Shown here: piece after piece, positions 33,757 to 44,102 of the stretch | How the letters are laid out: every line of letters starts with the position of its first letter | Numbering within the stretch: the first letter of the stretch is position 1 | Assembly: GCA_963840975.1 (NCBI GenBank) | Contig: CAWJBC010000017.1 | Location: 186,001-250,000, forward strand | DNA: 64,000 nt | Reading direction: 5' to 3' | DNA from: JAADJA01 sp963840975 | GTDB lineage: Bacteria > Bacteroidota > Bacteroidia > Bacteroidales > JAADJA01 | Program-made: the position numbers and the translations under genes | Notes under the pieces: generated by a model | The model's database searches: none | The model's input: the letters and a program-made list of their open reading frames with translations, nothing else | Told to the model about the DNA's origin: nothing

Positions 33757-35649
33757 ATGAAAAAAATTTTACTTTTTACACTTGTATTTGGTTTTGTTTT
33801 AATTGGTTTTAGCCAACAAAGAGCAATTGCCCCTAAAGAACTACGGAATCATGCCGTAATCATGGTGCAACCAACGACTGAAACAATGAATTTCAGTCAT
33901 GAAACCCTTCCTTCCGTAAAGGGATTACTTGATCCCGAAGAAACGATTATTGGTAATACGTATTATGACCTTCAGTCCAATTCAAGTAGTCCGTCAAACA
34001 GGATATTTGTTTATGACGATGGCACAATTGGTACCGTTTTCACATTGGGTTTGACTTATCCGAATTTTGACGACCGTGGTACCGGATACAATTATTTCGA
34101 TGGCAATGACTGGGGAGCATATCCTGCATCAAGAATCGAGGGGGGAACAGGTCAGTCCAGCCGAGCTGGATGGCCTTCTTATTCTGCCTGGGGTGAGGAC
34201 GGAGAGATTAATTTAGCTCATTATTCAGGAACAGGAAGCCCGGGAGGTTTGGTTATATCAAAAAGGGCATCAAAAGGAACGGGATCCTGGGAATTATCCG
34301 AATTACACAGCCCTGAACCATTAGCTGAATATTTGTGGCCAAGAATGTCAACTGCAGGAATTAACCATTCCGTTATTCATACAATAGCCATCACTATGCC
34401 AGTTGCAAATGGTGGTATAACTTATCAGGGACTTGATGGTGCATTGCTTTATTCAAGGTCTGATGATGGTGGTGCAACCTGGAATCCTCAGCATCTTCTT
34501 ATAGAGGGCGTAAGCAGTAACTACTATAACAATAATAGTGCTGACTCTTATGATATTAAGGCACAGGGGGATAATGTTGCCATAGTTTATGGTGACGGAT
34601 GGCAGGATTTGGGCTTGCTCAAATCCACTGATGGTGGAGAAACTTGGACAAGGACTCTAATTTGGGAATGCCCTTACCCTTTTTGGACAACCGGAACACC
34701 AACTGACACATTTTATTGTGCTGACGGCGCTCACACCTTAGCTTTTGATCAGTCCGGAACAGTTCACGTAGTATTCGGTATTAATCGTGCTCTTTCTGCT
34801 GATGGGTCAGCCCAGTCATGGTTCCCACTCGTTGACGGTGTAGGTTACTGGAACGAAAACAGACCAACCTTCTCCAATTCTGTTGATGCTTTGAATCCTT
34901 ATGGCGATCCAGGTACTGAACTTGAGGATGATTACAGCCTAATCGGTTGGTCGCAGGACATTGACAATAACGGAACATGGGATATACTGGGTGAAGTTGG
35001 CTTGTATTATATAGGTGCGAGCAGTATGCCTCAAATCCTGGTTGATGACAATAATGAAATTTACATTGTCTTTTCATCCATTACCGAAACTTATAACAAT
35101 GGGACACAGGATTATAGGCACCTATGGGCTCGTTACTCACCCAATGGGGATTTCTGGGGACCGTTTGTTCACCTTAATTCCGGACTTACTTTCCTTTATG
35201 ATGAGTGTGTATTCCCATCCATTGCGGAGGGTTCTGATGAGTATTTTCATCTGATTTATCAGGCTGATAATGATCCGGGCCTTGCCGTTAGAGGGGATTT
35301 AGACCCTTACAGCGAAAACTTTGTAAGGTATATGAAGGTTCCAAAGGACGAAATTAAAGTTGGAATTAAGGAAAATTTTGTAATTAATGACGATGATGTT
35401 CTCCAGAATTTTCCAAATCCAGCAGCGGATTTAACTACGGTTAAAGTCAATATCAGGAAATCAACATCCACTTTTACAATTGATGTTGTAAATATGATTG
35501 GACAGAAAGTTATGTCAATTGATGCAGGAAATGCCCAACCAGGCATGAACCAGATAACTATAGATGTAAGCAATCTTCCTGATGGGGTTTATTTCTATAC
35601 AGTTAAAGCCGGTGATTCTTCAGTAACAAAAAAAATGATTGTGGAATAA
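33757..35649 (+). CDS. T9SS-exported Asp-box protein, paralogue 1
   Basis: The product is about 630 residues from the third of three consecutive ATGs (33757), which best fits the signal peptide KKILLFTLVFGFVLIGFSQ and the start of its paralogue. The body has propeller-like Asp-boxes (SRSDDGGATW, KSTDGGETW) and NYFDGNDWGAYPASRIE. The C-terminal type A sorting domain spans about 560-632 (LQNFPNPAADLTTVKV, MIGQKVMS, GVYFYTVKAG, TKKMIVE). It is secreted and surface-bound through the T9SS; the function is not known. A -7 box TATCTTTG is at 33693-33700. The 26 bp leading into the start are identical to those of the next gene. Confidence 0.8.
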   Translation: MKKILLFTLVFGFVLIGFSQQRAIAPKELRNHAVIMVQPTTETMNFSHETLPSVKGLLDPEETIIGNTYYDLQSNSSSPSNRIFVYDDGTIGTVFTLGLTYPNFDDRGTGYNYFDGNDWGAYPASRIEGGTGQSSRAGWPSYSAWGEDGEINLAHYSGTGSPGGLVISKRASKGTGSWELSELHSPEPLAEYLWPRMSTAGINHSVIHTIAITMPVANGGITYQGLDGALLYSRSDDGGATWNPQHLLIEGVSSNYYNNNSADSYDIKAQGDNVAIVYGDGWQDLGLLKSTDGGETWTRTLIWECPYPFWTTGTPTDTFYCADGAHTLAFDQSGTVHVVFGINRALSADGSAQSWFPLVDGVGYWNENRPTFSNSVDALNPYGDPGTELEDDYSLIGWSQDIDNNGTWDILGEVGLYYIGASSMPQILVDDNNEIYIVFSSITETYNNGTQDYRHLWARYSPNGDFWGPFVHLNSGLTFLYDECVFPSIAEGSDEYFHLIYQADNDPGLAVRGDLDPYSENFVRYMKVPKDEIKVGIKENFVINDDDVLQNFPNPAADLTTVKVNIRKSTSTFTIDVVNMIGQKVMSIDAGNAQPGMNQITIDVSNLPDGVYFYTVKAGDSSVTKKMIVE

Positions 35650-35671
35650 AATCCGTTCCCATCTAATTTAT

Positions 35672-35698
35672 AAAGCTCCTCTTTGGGGAGCTTTTTTT
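35672..35698 (+). terminator. Terminator after T9SS paralogue 1
   Basis: The 8-bp stem AAAGCTCC / GGAGCTTT is followed by a T run, 22 bp after the stop. Confidence 0.8.
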
Positions 35699-35749
35699 GT
35701 TATTTCTCAAATTAATTGAAAATATTTCGTTCGATAATAAATTAAAATA

Positions 35750-35780
35750 TTGTAATTTCGCACGATATTTTTTACTTTTG
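35750..35780 (+). promoter_or_regulatory. Promoter of T9SS paralogue 2
   Basis: TTG (35750-35752) and the perfect -7 box TACTTTTG (35773-35780) are separated by 20 bp, about 55 bp ahead of the start. Together with the terminators on both sides this shows the two paralogues are separate transcription units. Confidence 0.55.
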
Positions 35781-35836
35781 AAGTCTAAAAAAATGAAAGT
35801 TTATTAATATTAATGTTTCACTAAATTTAAATGATT

Positions 35837-37720
35837 ATGAAAAAATTTTTATCGTTATGTTTAATTATGAGCATTGCTTTTATGGGATTTGCTCAAAAAG
35901 GTTCTCTTATACCCAAGAACCTGCGCGACGTTTCAGTACAAGTTGCCGTGAAACCTATGGTTGACAACGTAAGTATGTTTGAAAACAGTTATAACCCAAC
36001 CGTTAATAACCAGGCTGCTGCAAAAAGCCAGGAGCAGGTCGGAACAACTTTTTACGATTTACAGACCAACCAGGCATTAGGCAACAGGTTATATCTGTTT
36101 GGAGATGGTACCCTAAGTGCGGTATGGACAATGGGATTTGAAGCTGATGCCTTTGCAGATAGAGGTACCGGATACAATTATTTTGATGGAAACTCCTGGG
36201 GAGACGATCCAACTGCAAGAATTGAAAACGTAAAAACCGGTTGGCCCAGCATTGCCCAATACGGAGAAGATGGTGAAATTATTGTAGCCCATACCGGAGT
36301 TGCTCAGGGATTATATTTCAATAAAAGGGATACAAAAGGCACAGGTGCATGGGAAAGTTTTTTCCTTGCGGGACCTGATGCAACCAATGTTCTGGTATGG
36401 CCACGTATGGTTACCTCAGGAGCGAATCATGATGTAATTCAATTGATTTGTCCCGGTGGAAATGCAGTTGCTTATAATGGACAAACCCCAGCTTTGCTTT
36501 ATAGTCGTTCGGCTGATGGTGGCGCTACCTGGGATCCGTTGCACGAAGTTCTTCCGGGTACCGGCGCTGATTTTTATCTTGGTATGAATGCAGACGAATA
36601 TACATGGGCTGAGCCTAAAGGAGATGTGATTGCTTTCCAGAGCTGTGATGCTTTACATGATTGGTTTGTTATGAAATCATTGGATGGTGGTACAACCTGG
36701 ACTAAAATCATGGTTTGGGAATGTCCTTATCCATTTTTTGACGTTAATTCTTCACTTACTACTGATACCTTGTGGGCACCTGACGGAGCCGGAGATATTG
36801 CCATTGACAATTACGGAAAAGTGCATGTCATTAGTGGATTAACCAGAGTAGCAAGGGACGAAGGTACTGCTGCCGGAAGTATCAATTACTGGCCCTATAC
36901 TGACGGGGTTGCTTATTGGAATGAAGATATGCCTCCTTTTACAAACGCCGAACCTCATGATGCATTGGATGCATGGGATGTATTGATTGAGGACTATAAC
37001 AATATCGGCTGGATGCAGGACGTGAACAATAACGGCACCATTGATATTGTTGCAGAAATAATGGCATACCGTTCATTGGGCCTTCTGACGATGGCCACCA
37101 TAGCCATTGGACCTACTAATGGAGTTTATGTAGCCTGGGCTGGGACTACCGAAGGATATGTTTATGGAAACGATGAGTTTAATTTCAAACACATTTGGAC
37201 CAGGCGTTCACCCGATGGTGGTATTAACTGGAGTCCTTTTGTTGATTTGAATACCGAATTGATTCAATCATTTGACGAATGTATTTATCCGGTTTTAGCT
37301 GATAACGTAAATGAAAGCATACACCTGACCTATAATATTGACGCTAACCCGGGACTTGCTCTTGATACCGATCATCCATATCAGGAAAACAGGTACAACT
37401 ATTTTACCGAGAATATTGAAGTTCTGTACACCGGGATAAAAAATAACAAAAGTGTACCTTCAATTGTAGAAGTGAGACAAAACTTCCCGAATCCTGCAAC
37501 TGATATTACCTTCTTCGAAATTAAGCTGATTGAAAATGCCGAATTGAGTCTTGAAGTTACCAACATGCTCGGGCAGGTTGTTTATCAGTTAAACAAAGGT
37601 AAGGTCAACGCTGGAGCTCACGTTTTAAAAGCTGATGTTTCTGGTTTTGATTCAGGAGTTTACTTCTATACTGTAAAAGCTGGTGAATCAACCGTTACAA
37701 AGAAAATGATAGTGGAATAA
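35837..37720 (+). CDS. T9SS-exported Asp-box protein, paralogue 2
   Basis: The product is about 627 residues from ATG 35837 (third codon of the longest frame), with signal peptide KKFLSLCLIMSIAFMGFAQ. It is clearly homologous to the preceding gene along its whole length: RGTGYNYFDGNSWGDDPTARIE, SRSADGGATWDP, KSLDGGTTWTKI, RRSPDGGINWSP and WECPYPF. It ends in the same type A sorting domain (RQNFPNPATDITFFEI, MLGQVVYQL, TKKMIVE). The pair arose by tandem duplication and then diverged. The ligand or substrate is unknown. Confidence 0.8.
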   Translation: MKKFLSLCLIMSIAFMGFAQKGSLIPKNLRDVSVQVAVKPMVDNVSMFENSYNPTVNNQAAAKSQEQVGTTFYDLQTNQALGNRLYLFGDGTLSAVWTMGFEADAFADRGTGYNYFDGNSWGDDPTARIENVKTGWPSIAQYGEDGEIIVAHTGVAQGLYFNKRDTKGTGAWESFFLAGPDATNVLVWPRMVTSGANHDVIQLICPGGNAVAYNGQTPALLYSRSADGGATWDPLHEVLPGTGADFYLGMNADEYTWAEPKGDVIAFQSCDALHDWFVMKSLDGGTTWTKIMVWECPYPFFDVNSSLTTDTLWAPDGAGDIAIDNYGKVHVISGLTRVARDEGTAAGSINYWPYTDGVAYWNEDMPPFTNAEPHDALDAWDVLIEDYNNIGWMQDVNNNGTIDIVAEIMAYRSLGLLTMATIAIGPTNGVYVAWAGTTEGYVYGNDEFNFKHIWTRRSPDGGINWSPFVDLNTELIQSFDECIYPVLADNVNESIHLTYNIDANPGLALDTDHPYQENRYNYFTENIEVLYTGIKNNKSVPSIVEVRQNFPNPATDITFFEIKLIENAELSLEVTNMLGQVVYQLNKGKVNAGAHVLKADVSGFDSGVYFYTVKAGESTVTKKMIVE

Positions 37721-37743
37721 TATCCCTATTGCTGATTTATTTA

Positions 37744-37772
37744 AAAGGCTCCCTTCATGGGAGCTTTTTTTA
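37744..37772 (+). terminator. Terminator after T9SS paralogue 2
   Basis: The GCTCCC / GGGAGC stem with a 5-base loop and a following T run lies 24 bp after the stop. Confidence 0.75.
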
Positions 37773-37798
37773 TTTCTTAAACATTGTTGTCAGATTAA

Positions 37799-37965
37799 AT
37801 TTAGAGATTCTTCGCTAACACTCAGAATGACAATGACGTTGTAGATGTTTTGAGGGAAGGGGGTTTGCAGGCGGCTGAGCCGCCTGCAAACCCCCTTCCT
37901 AAAATTCAACACTTTGTCATTCTGAACGGAACGAAGTGAAGTGAAGAATCTCAAGCCTATTATTT
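37799..37965. repeat. Nested palindromic intergenic element
   Basis: The outer arms are TTTAGAGATTCTTCGCT ... CAGAATGACA and the complementary TGTCATTCTGAACG ... GAAGAATCTC. At the centre (37855-37899) a 45-bp hairpin has a 21-bp perfect stem: GGAAGGGGGTTTGCAGGCGG pairs with its complement around CTGAG. The GC-rich centre contrasts sharply with the AT-rich surroundings. Repeats reading AGATTCTTC...CAGAATGACA are common dispersed palindromes in Bacteroidota. Open frames across it (VILSVSEESLN type) are by-products. The rest of the 37721-38158 gap holds the terminator and the SusC leader. Confidence 0.75.
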
Positions 37966-38158
37966 CATTTTCATCGGGCAATAATGATCATTAAAATTGA
38001 AATTTTTTATAAAATCAAAATCTGGTTTATTTTTTAAATGTATCTTTACAATATAATTTAACCGTTCAGAAAATAAAAAAATAATGTCAAAATCTGAGTA
38101 GATTTTTATACAAAAGTGCTTGTCAGAAATTGCATAAATGATATAAAAACGATGATTT

Positions 38159-41100
38159 ATGAAAAAGATTAAACCACATTACAAAATTTTTCCCGCCAGC
38201 AGGTCAGGACTGATAGTATTGTTTATAATGGGCATGGTTTTGTTCTCATCAGGTCAGGACCGAACCATAACAGGAACAGTCGCCTCATCCGACACCAAAG
38301 AAACCTTACCGGGAACCTCAATCGTTGTTAAAGGAACCACCCAGGGTACGGTTACAGATATTGATGGAAAGTATTCCATTGCAGTTCCTTCGGCTGATGC
38401 GGTTTTGGTTTTTTCGTTCATCGGTTACCTTACACAGGAGGTAATCGTGGGCGAGCAAAATGCAATAAATGTCAACCTTGACCCCGATAAGGTTACATTG
38501 GATGAAATTGTTGTGATAGGCTATGGAACCATAAAGAAAAGTGATCTTACCGGGTCAGTGAGTTCCATCAAATCTGATGACATTACAAAAATAACCGCTG
38601 TAAATCCAATGCAAAGTTTGCAGGGGCGGGTGAGCGGGGTTCAAATCACCAGCTCATCAGGTGCTCCGGGAGACAATCCCATTGTCAGGATCAGGGGGGT
38701 TGGTACCTTCAATAATTCAAGCCCTATATATGTTGTGGATGGCGTGATCCTCGATGATATTTCGTTTTTGAATGCCGCTGATATTGCCTCTATGGAGGTA
38801 TTAAAGGATGCTTCAGCAACTGCTATCTATGGATCGAGAGGTGCCAATGGGGTGATTATGGTTACAACAAAAAGGGGTACAGCCGGACAGGAAAAAACGA
38901 TTTTTAATTTTACAGGTGAGTATGGGATTCAGCGACTCGCTAAAAAAATTGATCTGCTTGATGGGAAGGAATTTGCAACCATTTATAATGAAATAGATCC
39001 CGGAACATACAACAATACTGACCTTGTACCCAATACCGATTGGCAGGATCTGGTCTTTGATGTTGCTCCGATACAGAATTACCAGCTTTCTGCATCAGGT
39101 GCATCAAAGGCGATGCAGTATTATATTGGAGTCGGATATTTTAACCAAAAAGGGATCATTGAAAAATCAAGCTATGAAAGAGTTACCGTAAAATTTAATA
39201 ACATTTATAACCTGACATCATTTTTAAATTTAGGAACCAACATTTCGGTGATGCCATTTAAACAAGAAATTGCTCCCGATGTAACCTATGCTGCCTACAG
39301 GGCACAGCCTGTTTTGGAACCATACTATCCCGACGGATCTTATGGGGTCGTTTTGAATGTAGGAAATCCGCTTGCAAGTATTGAATATTCAAACAATTTC
39401 AGAAAAGGAACGCGTGCAGTTGGAAATTTATATGCTGATATCAAAATATTGAACGGCCTTAACTTTAAATCCAGTTATGGGATTGACGGTGCTTATAACA
39501 AGGCACAAAATTTCACCCCTGCATATACTGTAAATAATCCCGATGGTACTGCTTCGCAGCAACAAAACGTGTTAAGTGACCTGACAAAAGCCAGCAATGA
39601 TGTCTTTAGCTGGTTATGGGAAAATACTTTAAGCTATAACAAAGAAATCGGAAAGCATTCTATAAATGCAGTTGGTGGATATACCATGCAAAAAACTACA
39701 ACCGAAGAAATCAAAGTTGAGGGGGCAAACATCATTCGAAATGGAGAAAATTTCTGGTATATCAATCCTTCCTATATTTATGATCCAAACAATGATGTAA
39801 ATACCATCAGCAAGATTTCCAATACTGTTGATCAAAACCTTTACTATTCAATGATTTCATATCTTTTCAGGATTAATTATTCCTATTACAATAAGTATAT
39901 TCTGACAGCTACTTTTCGTTCAGACGGATCTTCAAAATTCAGCCAGGAAAACCGGTACTCTTATTTTCCGTCCTTTGCTGTTGGCTGGAATCTTTCAGAA
40001 GAAAATTTCATGAAGAATATAAATTTCCTAAATAAGTTGAAACTGAGAGCAAGCTGGGGCCAGGTTGGCAATGAAAAGATTGATTATTATGCCCGTTATT
40101 CCAGGGTTCAGTCGAATTTAACCGCCATCTTCGGCAGCAATGATTCGACCCGAATTCTTCTGCATCATACGGTGTTTATGGAAATTCTGACCTGAGATGG
40201 GAAGTCACTACACAAACCGATATAGGATTAGAGGTTGGAACCTTGAATAATCGGCTTACCGCAGAATTAGACTATTACAACAAGGTAACGGATGATATTT
40301 TGGTCCAGTTAGCAATCCCCGGATATTATGGAAATGGAGAAGGTGCAAAAGTTTGGTACAATGCCGGTAAAGTTCTGAACAGAGGTTTTGAGTTCAATCT
40401 TGGTTGGCGCGATCAGGTGAAAAATTTGAAATATGGTATCCGGGCCTTAGGCTCAACTCTCCATAATGAGGTTCTTGAAATTGGCGGTAGTAGTGGCATT
40501 GACTCGGTTCTTGTCGGAGGATATCTTGGTAATGGAATTCCAGTTACAAGAAGTGAAATTGGATTACCAATTGGCGCCTTTTATGGTTATGAAACGGATG
40601 GTATTTTCCAGACCCAGGAAGAATTGGATAATTATCCTCATACTGCTGAAGCAGGTGTTGGGGATTTGAGGTTTGTTGATGTAAATGGCGATGGAATTCT
40701 CAATGGACAGGACCGTACCTACATTGGTTCCCCTATCCCGACTTTTGTTTTTGGGTTCATCCTGGATCTTCAATTTAAAGGATTTGATTTTTCGCTGAAT
40801 ATACAAGGGCAAACCGGAAATAAAATATTCAATGCAAAGGAAGTCGTGAGGCCTGATCCTTACAATTTTGAGCAACACGTAATGGACCGATGGACGGGAG
40901 AAGGAACCAGCGATACTGAACCAAGAGCTTCTTTTGGCGGATACAATTATATTCCCTCTGATAAATATATTTACGATGGTTCATTTGTTCGTATCAGAAA
41001 TGTTATACTAGGATATACTATACCCCAGGATTGGAGTAAAAAGTTTTATATGCAAACATTCCGTGTTTATTTTAAGGTGGATAACCTTTACACTTTTACA

Positions 41101-41217
41101 AAATTTACTGGTTACACTCCTGAAATAGGCAATTCCAGTGTTATTGCAAACGGGATTGATACGGGCATCTATCCCGTAACATCGGTTTATTCATTTGGTG
41201 TAAATTTAACATTCTAA
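38159..41217 (+). CDS. SusC-family TonB-linked outer-membrane protein (frameshifted)
   Basis: About 1019 residues result when one base is restored. The reading frame closes at 40195 and resumes with NSSASYGVYGNSDLRWEV in the next frame; restoring one C in the CCC at 40149-40151 rejoins them. The order is signal peptide (about 1-32), CarboxypepD_reg-like domain (about 35-115), TonB box DEIVVIGYGT, plug (SLQGRVSGVQITSSSGAPG, IRIRGVGTFNNSSP-type string, GANGVIMVTTKRG), then a long barrel ending SVYSFGVNLTF. It imports oligosaccharides across the outer membrane with the SusD partner that starts 5 bp downstream. It is the first gene of the polysaccharide utilisation locus. Confidence 0.9.
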
Positions 41218-41222
41218 TAATT

Positions 41223-42718
41223 ATGAAAGCAACAGCCATAAATATTAAAATTCTTGCGATCCTGTCAGTTGTTATCCTAATAACCGGTTGTGAAAAATTT
41301 CTCGAAATCGAACCACAGGGAGAGCTGACAAAGGAAAATTTTCCAACTACAGCTTCAGATGCGTTATTGGCTACGAATGCAGCCTATTCGTCACTTAGAG
41401 AATGGCATTATAGTTCAGGCGGATATCCAATACTTGATATTATGTCGGATGATGCACGTAAAGGAAGCAACCCGAACGATCAGGGTTCAAATTTAATCCC
41501 CTATGATGTTTTTAGTTTCACGACCACTCAGGATGGACTAAGCCGATGGTGGAATGCCCTTTACCTTGGCATTAAGCGCACCAATGTGGTGATTGAAAAA
41601 ATCCCTGATATTACAATGGATGAGGCATTGAAAACAAGGTATATTGCAGAGGCCCGTTTCATTCGCGGACTTATGTATTTTGATTTGGTGAGGGCGTGGG
41701 GAGGAGTGCCTCTGGTAGAAAATACGGAACCTCCGCTTAATTTGGTACGATCCTCATCGAATGATATTTATAATTTCCTGATTAATGACCTTATATTCGC
41801 AGAGGCGAATCTTCCGTTAAAAAGTGAATATGAGCTTACCGATTTGGGCAGGGCAACCAAAGGAGCTGCTCAAGCATTGCTTGCCAGGGTTTATCTCTTC
41901 AGTGGAGAATTTGCTAAGGCTGCAACGCATGCTCTTGATGTAATCAATTCCGGAATGAGTACGGACTTGAACCTGTCTTTACCGATGCAAACAGTGTGGA
42001 CGGAAACAATGGCATCGAATCAATCTTTGAAATTGGAGCCGTCCAATTCGAAGGAACAGAATCGGGTGGCAACCAATATGGCAACACCCAGGGAGTAAGA
42101 GGTACGCCTAATCGTGGTTGGGGTTTCAACAGACCCTCGCTTGATCTCAGATATTCTTTTGAAGCATTTGATCCTCGGTTGAAGGGCACCATCATTGATC
42201 TTGGTGATACATTGGATGGAATTCTTATTCTTGGAGATGGCACTACTCCAAACGAAACGTATGATGAGAACAATACCCTCATTGAAATAGAGTGTTATAA
42301 CCGTAAAGTCTGGGTTCCGGGTGAAAACACTATCACCCAATGGGGACATCACCGCAGACTCATCCGGTATGCTGATGTATTACTGATGGCAGCAGAAGCA
42401 TTAAATGAAAATGGTAATCCTGCCCAGGCGTTGAACTATCTCAATATGGTTCGTGCCCGTGCCCGTCAGGGAGATAATTCTATCCTCCCGGATATTACAA
42501 CCACCGATCCTGCGTTATTAAGAAGTTTAATACTTGATGAAAGACGGCACGAATTGGGTATGGAAGCTCACCGGTTTTGGGATTTGGTAAGAACCGGAAA
42601 AGCTGATGAAGTTTTAGGACCGTTAGGATTTGTAGCTGGAAAGCACGAATTATTCCCAATACCTCAAAATGAAATTGATATTTCACAAGGATCATTAACT
42701 CAAAATCCGAATTGGTAA
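41223..42718 (+). CDS. SusD/RagB-family surface glycan-binding lipoprotein (frameshifted)
   Basis: About 498 residues result after repair. The first frame ends at 42098, and the second takes over from about 41955. One extra A at 41954-41956 would give INSGNEYGLEPVFTDANSVDG and join them. The lipobox is LITGC with Cys23. SusD hallmarks are EIEPQGELTKENFPTT, RYIAEARFIRGLMYFDLVR, RPSLDLRYSFEAFDPR, RYADVLLMAAEALNENG, LILDERRHELGMEAHRFWDL and PIPQNEID near the C-terminus. It binds the target glycan at the cell surface and caps the SusC channel. Confidence 0.9.
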
Positions 42719-42756
42719 CTCAAAAAAATATTGTTTAATTTAAATTTATATGTGAT

Positions 42757-44025
42757 ATGAAAAAACAAATTGTAGTATTTAGTTCTTTTATGATTGCAGC
42801 CGCACTTCTGTTTTTAGTAGTAAGCTGTAACAAAGATGATGAAGCAGAAACCTTCGCTCTTTCGACACTTAAAGCCGGATCAGTTGATTTGAACGGAGCC
42901 ACCTCGCCTAACAATGTATCGTCCGATCCGACCATTGTCGCCACTTTTAACCTGGATGTGAAAGCTTCAACCGCCAATAACAACACCATTCTCCTGAAAA
43001 GGAATTATGATAATGCGGTTATTGATCTTACAATTACTGTTTCGGGAGCAAGCATTACCATTGTACCGAACGAAAGTTTGGGAAACGGCGCTTTGTACGA
43101 ACTGAAAATGTCAGGTATCCAATCCACAGACGACCAGTCCTTATCCGCCATTACAAGGTCATTTACAACCGAAGGTACCTTTGTTCCGACCGGACAGATC
43201 GCTTATTGGAATTTTGAGGAGAACGCAAATGATCAGGTAGGAAGTTTCAATCCATTAGCTACAGGAGTGGTTGATGTTGCTTATGAAGATTCTTATAAAG
43301 CAGATGCCGGCAAATGTGCATTTTTTAATGGCACTTCCACTATCATCGAAATTCCAAATGGCGACCAATTAATGAATACCGATAACTTTACCCTTGCATT
43401 CTGGGTTAAAACAAAATCAGCAGGTCATGTGAATGAAAATGGTGATCCGAAAGGTCATTTTGTAATGGGATTGGGCGCCTTTAAAGGGCTCCAGTTTGAA
43501 ATTCCCGGAGATTACAGTTCATGCAAGCTGGCTGCAACTTACGAATTAACTGATGGTACTGGCGCATCCCAGGACCTTTGGTTCGATGGAAGTGGAACCT
43601 ATAATGGCAACGGAGGTTATGTTGGATGGACTTTTTGTAAGGACCTGACTGGATCGGGTGGTGTTACAGCACTGCTGAAAGATACCTGGGCGCAGGTAGT
43701 TTGTACTTTCGACGGACCAACAAAAATAGGAACCATGTATATCAATGGCGAAAAAATGAAAGCACAGGATTTCAATTTATACGATAATTCTCTGGCAAAT
43801 GCAACCGGCTTGATGTGGAGTGGCGATGGAGTTGAAGTTGTAAATGAACTTGCCTTTGGATTTATTCAGTCGAGAGCAGGTACCTTATGGGATACTGAGC
43901 CCTGGGGTGGATATGAATTCCCGACGGCAAATCATTTTGGTGGCTGGCTTGATAATGTGAGAATTTTCCATAAAGCATTATCAGCACAGGAAGTTGATCT
44001 GATGTACAGTTCAGAAAAACCGTAA
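42757..44025 (+). CDS. Surface lipoprotein with Ig-like and LamG/concanavalin-type domains
   Basis: The 422-residue product has lipobox LVVSC (Cys24). A Big_5/Ig-like region follows (about 35-135: STLKAGSVDLNGAT, LYELKMSGIQSTDDQ). A LamG-like lectin jelly roll covers about 148-420, with IAYWNFEENANDQVG, CAFFNGTSTIEIPNGD-type strings, NFTLAFWVKT and GGWLDNVRIFHKALSAQEVD. Its position after SusD matches a SusE/SusF-type surface glycan-binding protein, although the fold differs. No catalytic motif was seen. It is followed by a terminator, so part of the transcript may end here. Confidence 0.8.
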   Translation: MKKQIVVFSSFMIAAALLFLVVSCNKDDEAETFALSTLKAGSVDLNGATSPNNVSSDPTIVATFNLDVKASTANNNTILLKRNYDNAVIDLTITVSGASITIVPNESLGNGALYELKMSGIQSTDDQSLSAITRSFTTEGTFVPTGQIAYWNFEENANDQVGSFNPLATGVVDVAYEDSYKADAGKCAFFNGTSTIIEIPNGDQLMNTDNFTLAFWVKTKSAGHVNENGDPKGHFVMGLGAFKGLQFEIPGDYSSCKLAATYELTDGTGASQDLWFDGSGTYNGNGGYVGWTFCKDLTGSGGVTALLKDTWAQVVCTFDGPTKIGTMYINGEKMKAQDFNLYDNSLANATGLMWSGDGVEVVNELAFGFIQSRAGTLWDTEPWGGYEFPTANHFGGWLDNVRIFHKALSAQEVDLMYSSEKP

Positions 44026-44048
44026 TACCTTAAATCTAATTTATTGAA

Positions 44049-44084
44049 AGAGAGGGTTACGGATTTCTTTAACCCTCTCTTTTT
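44049..44084 (+). terminator. Terminator after the LamG lipoprotein
   Basis: A perfect 11-bp stem, AGAGAGGGTTA / TAACCCTCTCT, with a 10-base loop and a short T run. It lies between the binding-protein genes and the hydrolase genes of the locus. Confidence 0.75.
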
Positions 44085-44102
44085 ACACTAAATACCATTA
44101 CC

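Noticed and set aside
37790..37981. A 63-codon minus-strand frame with ILSVSEESLN
   Set aside because: It is the translation of the palindromic repeat; such frames appear wherever this repeat family occurs.
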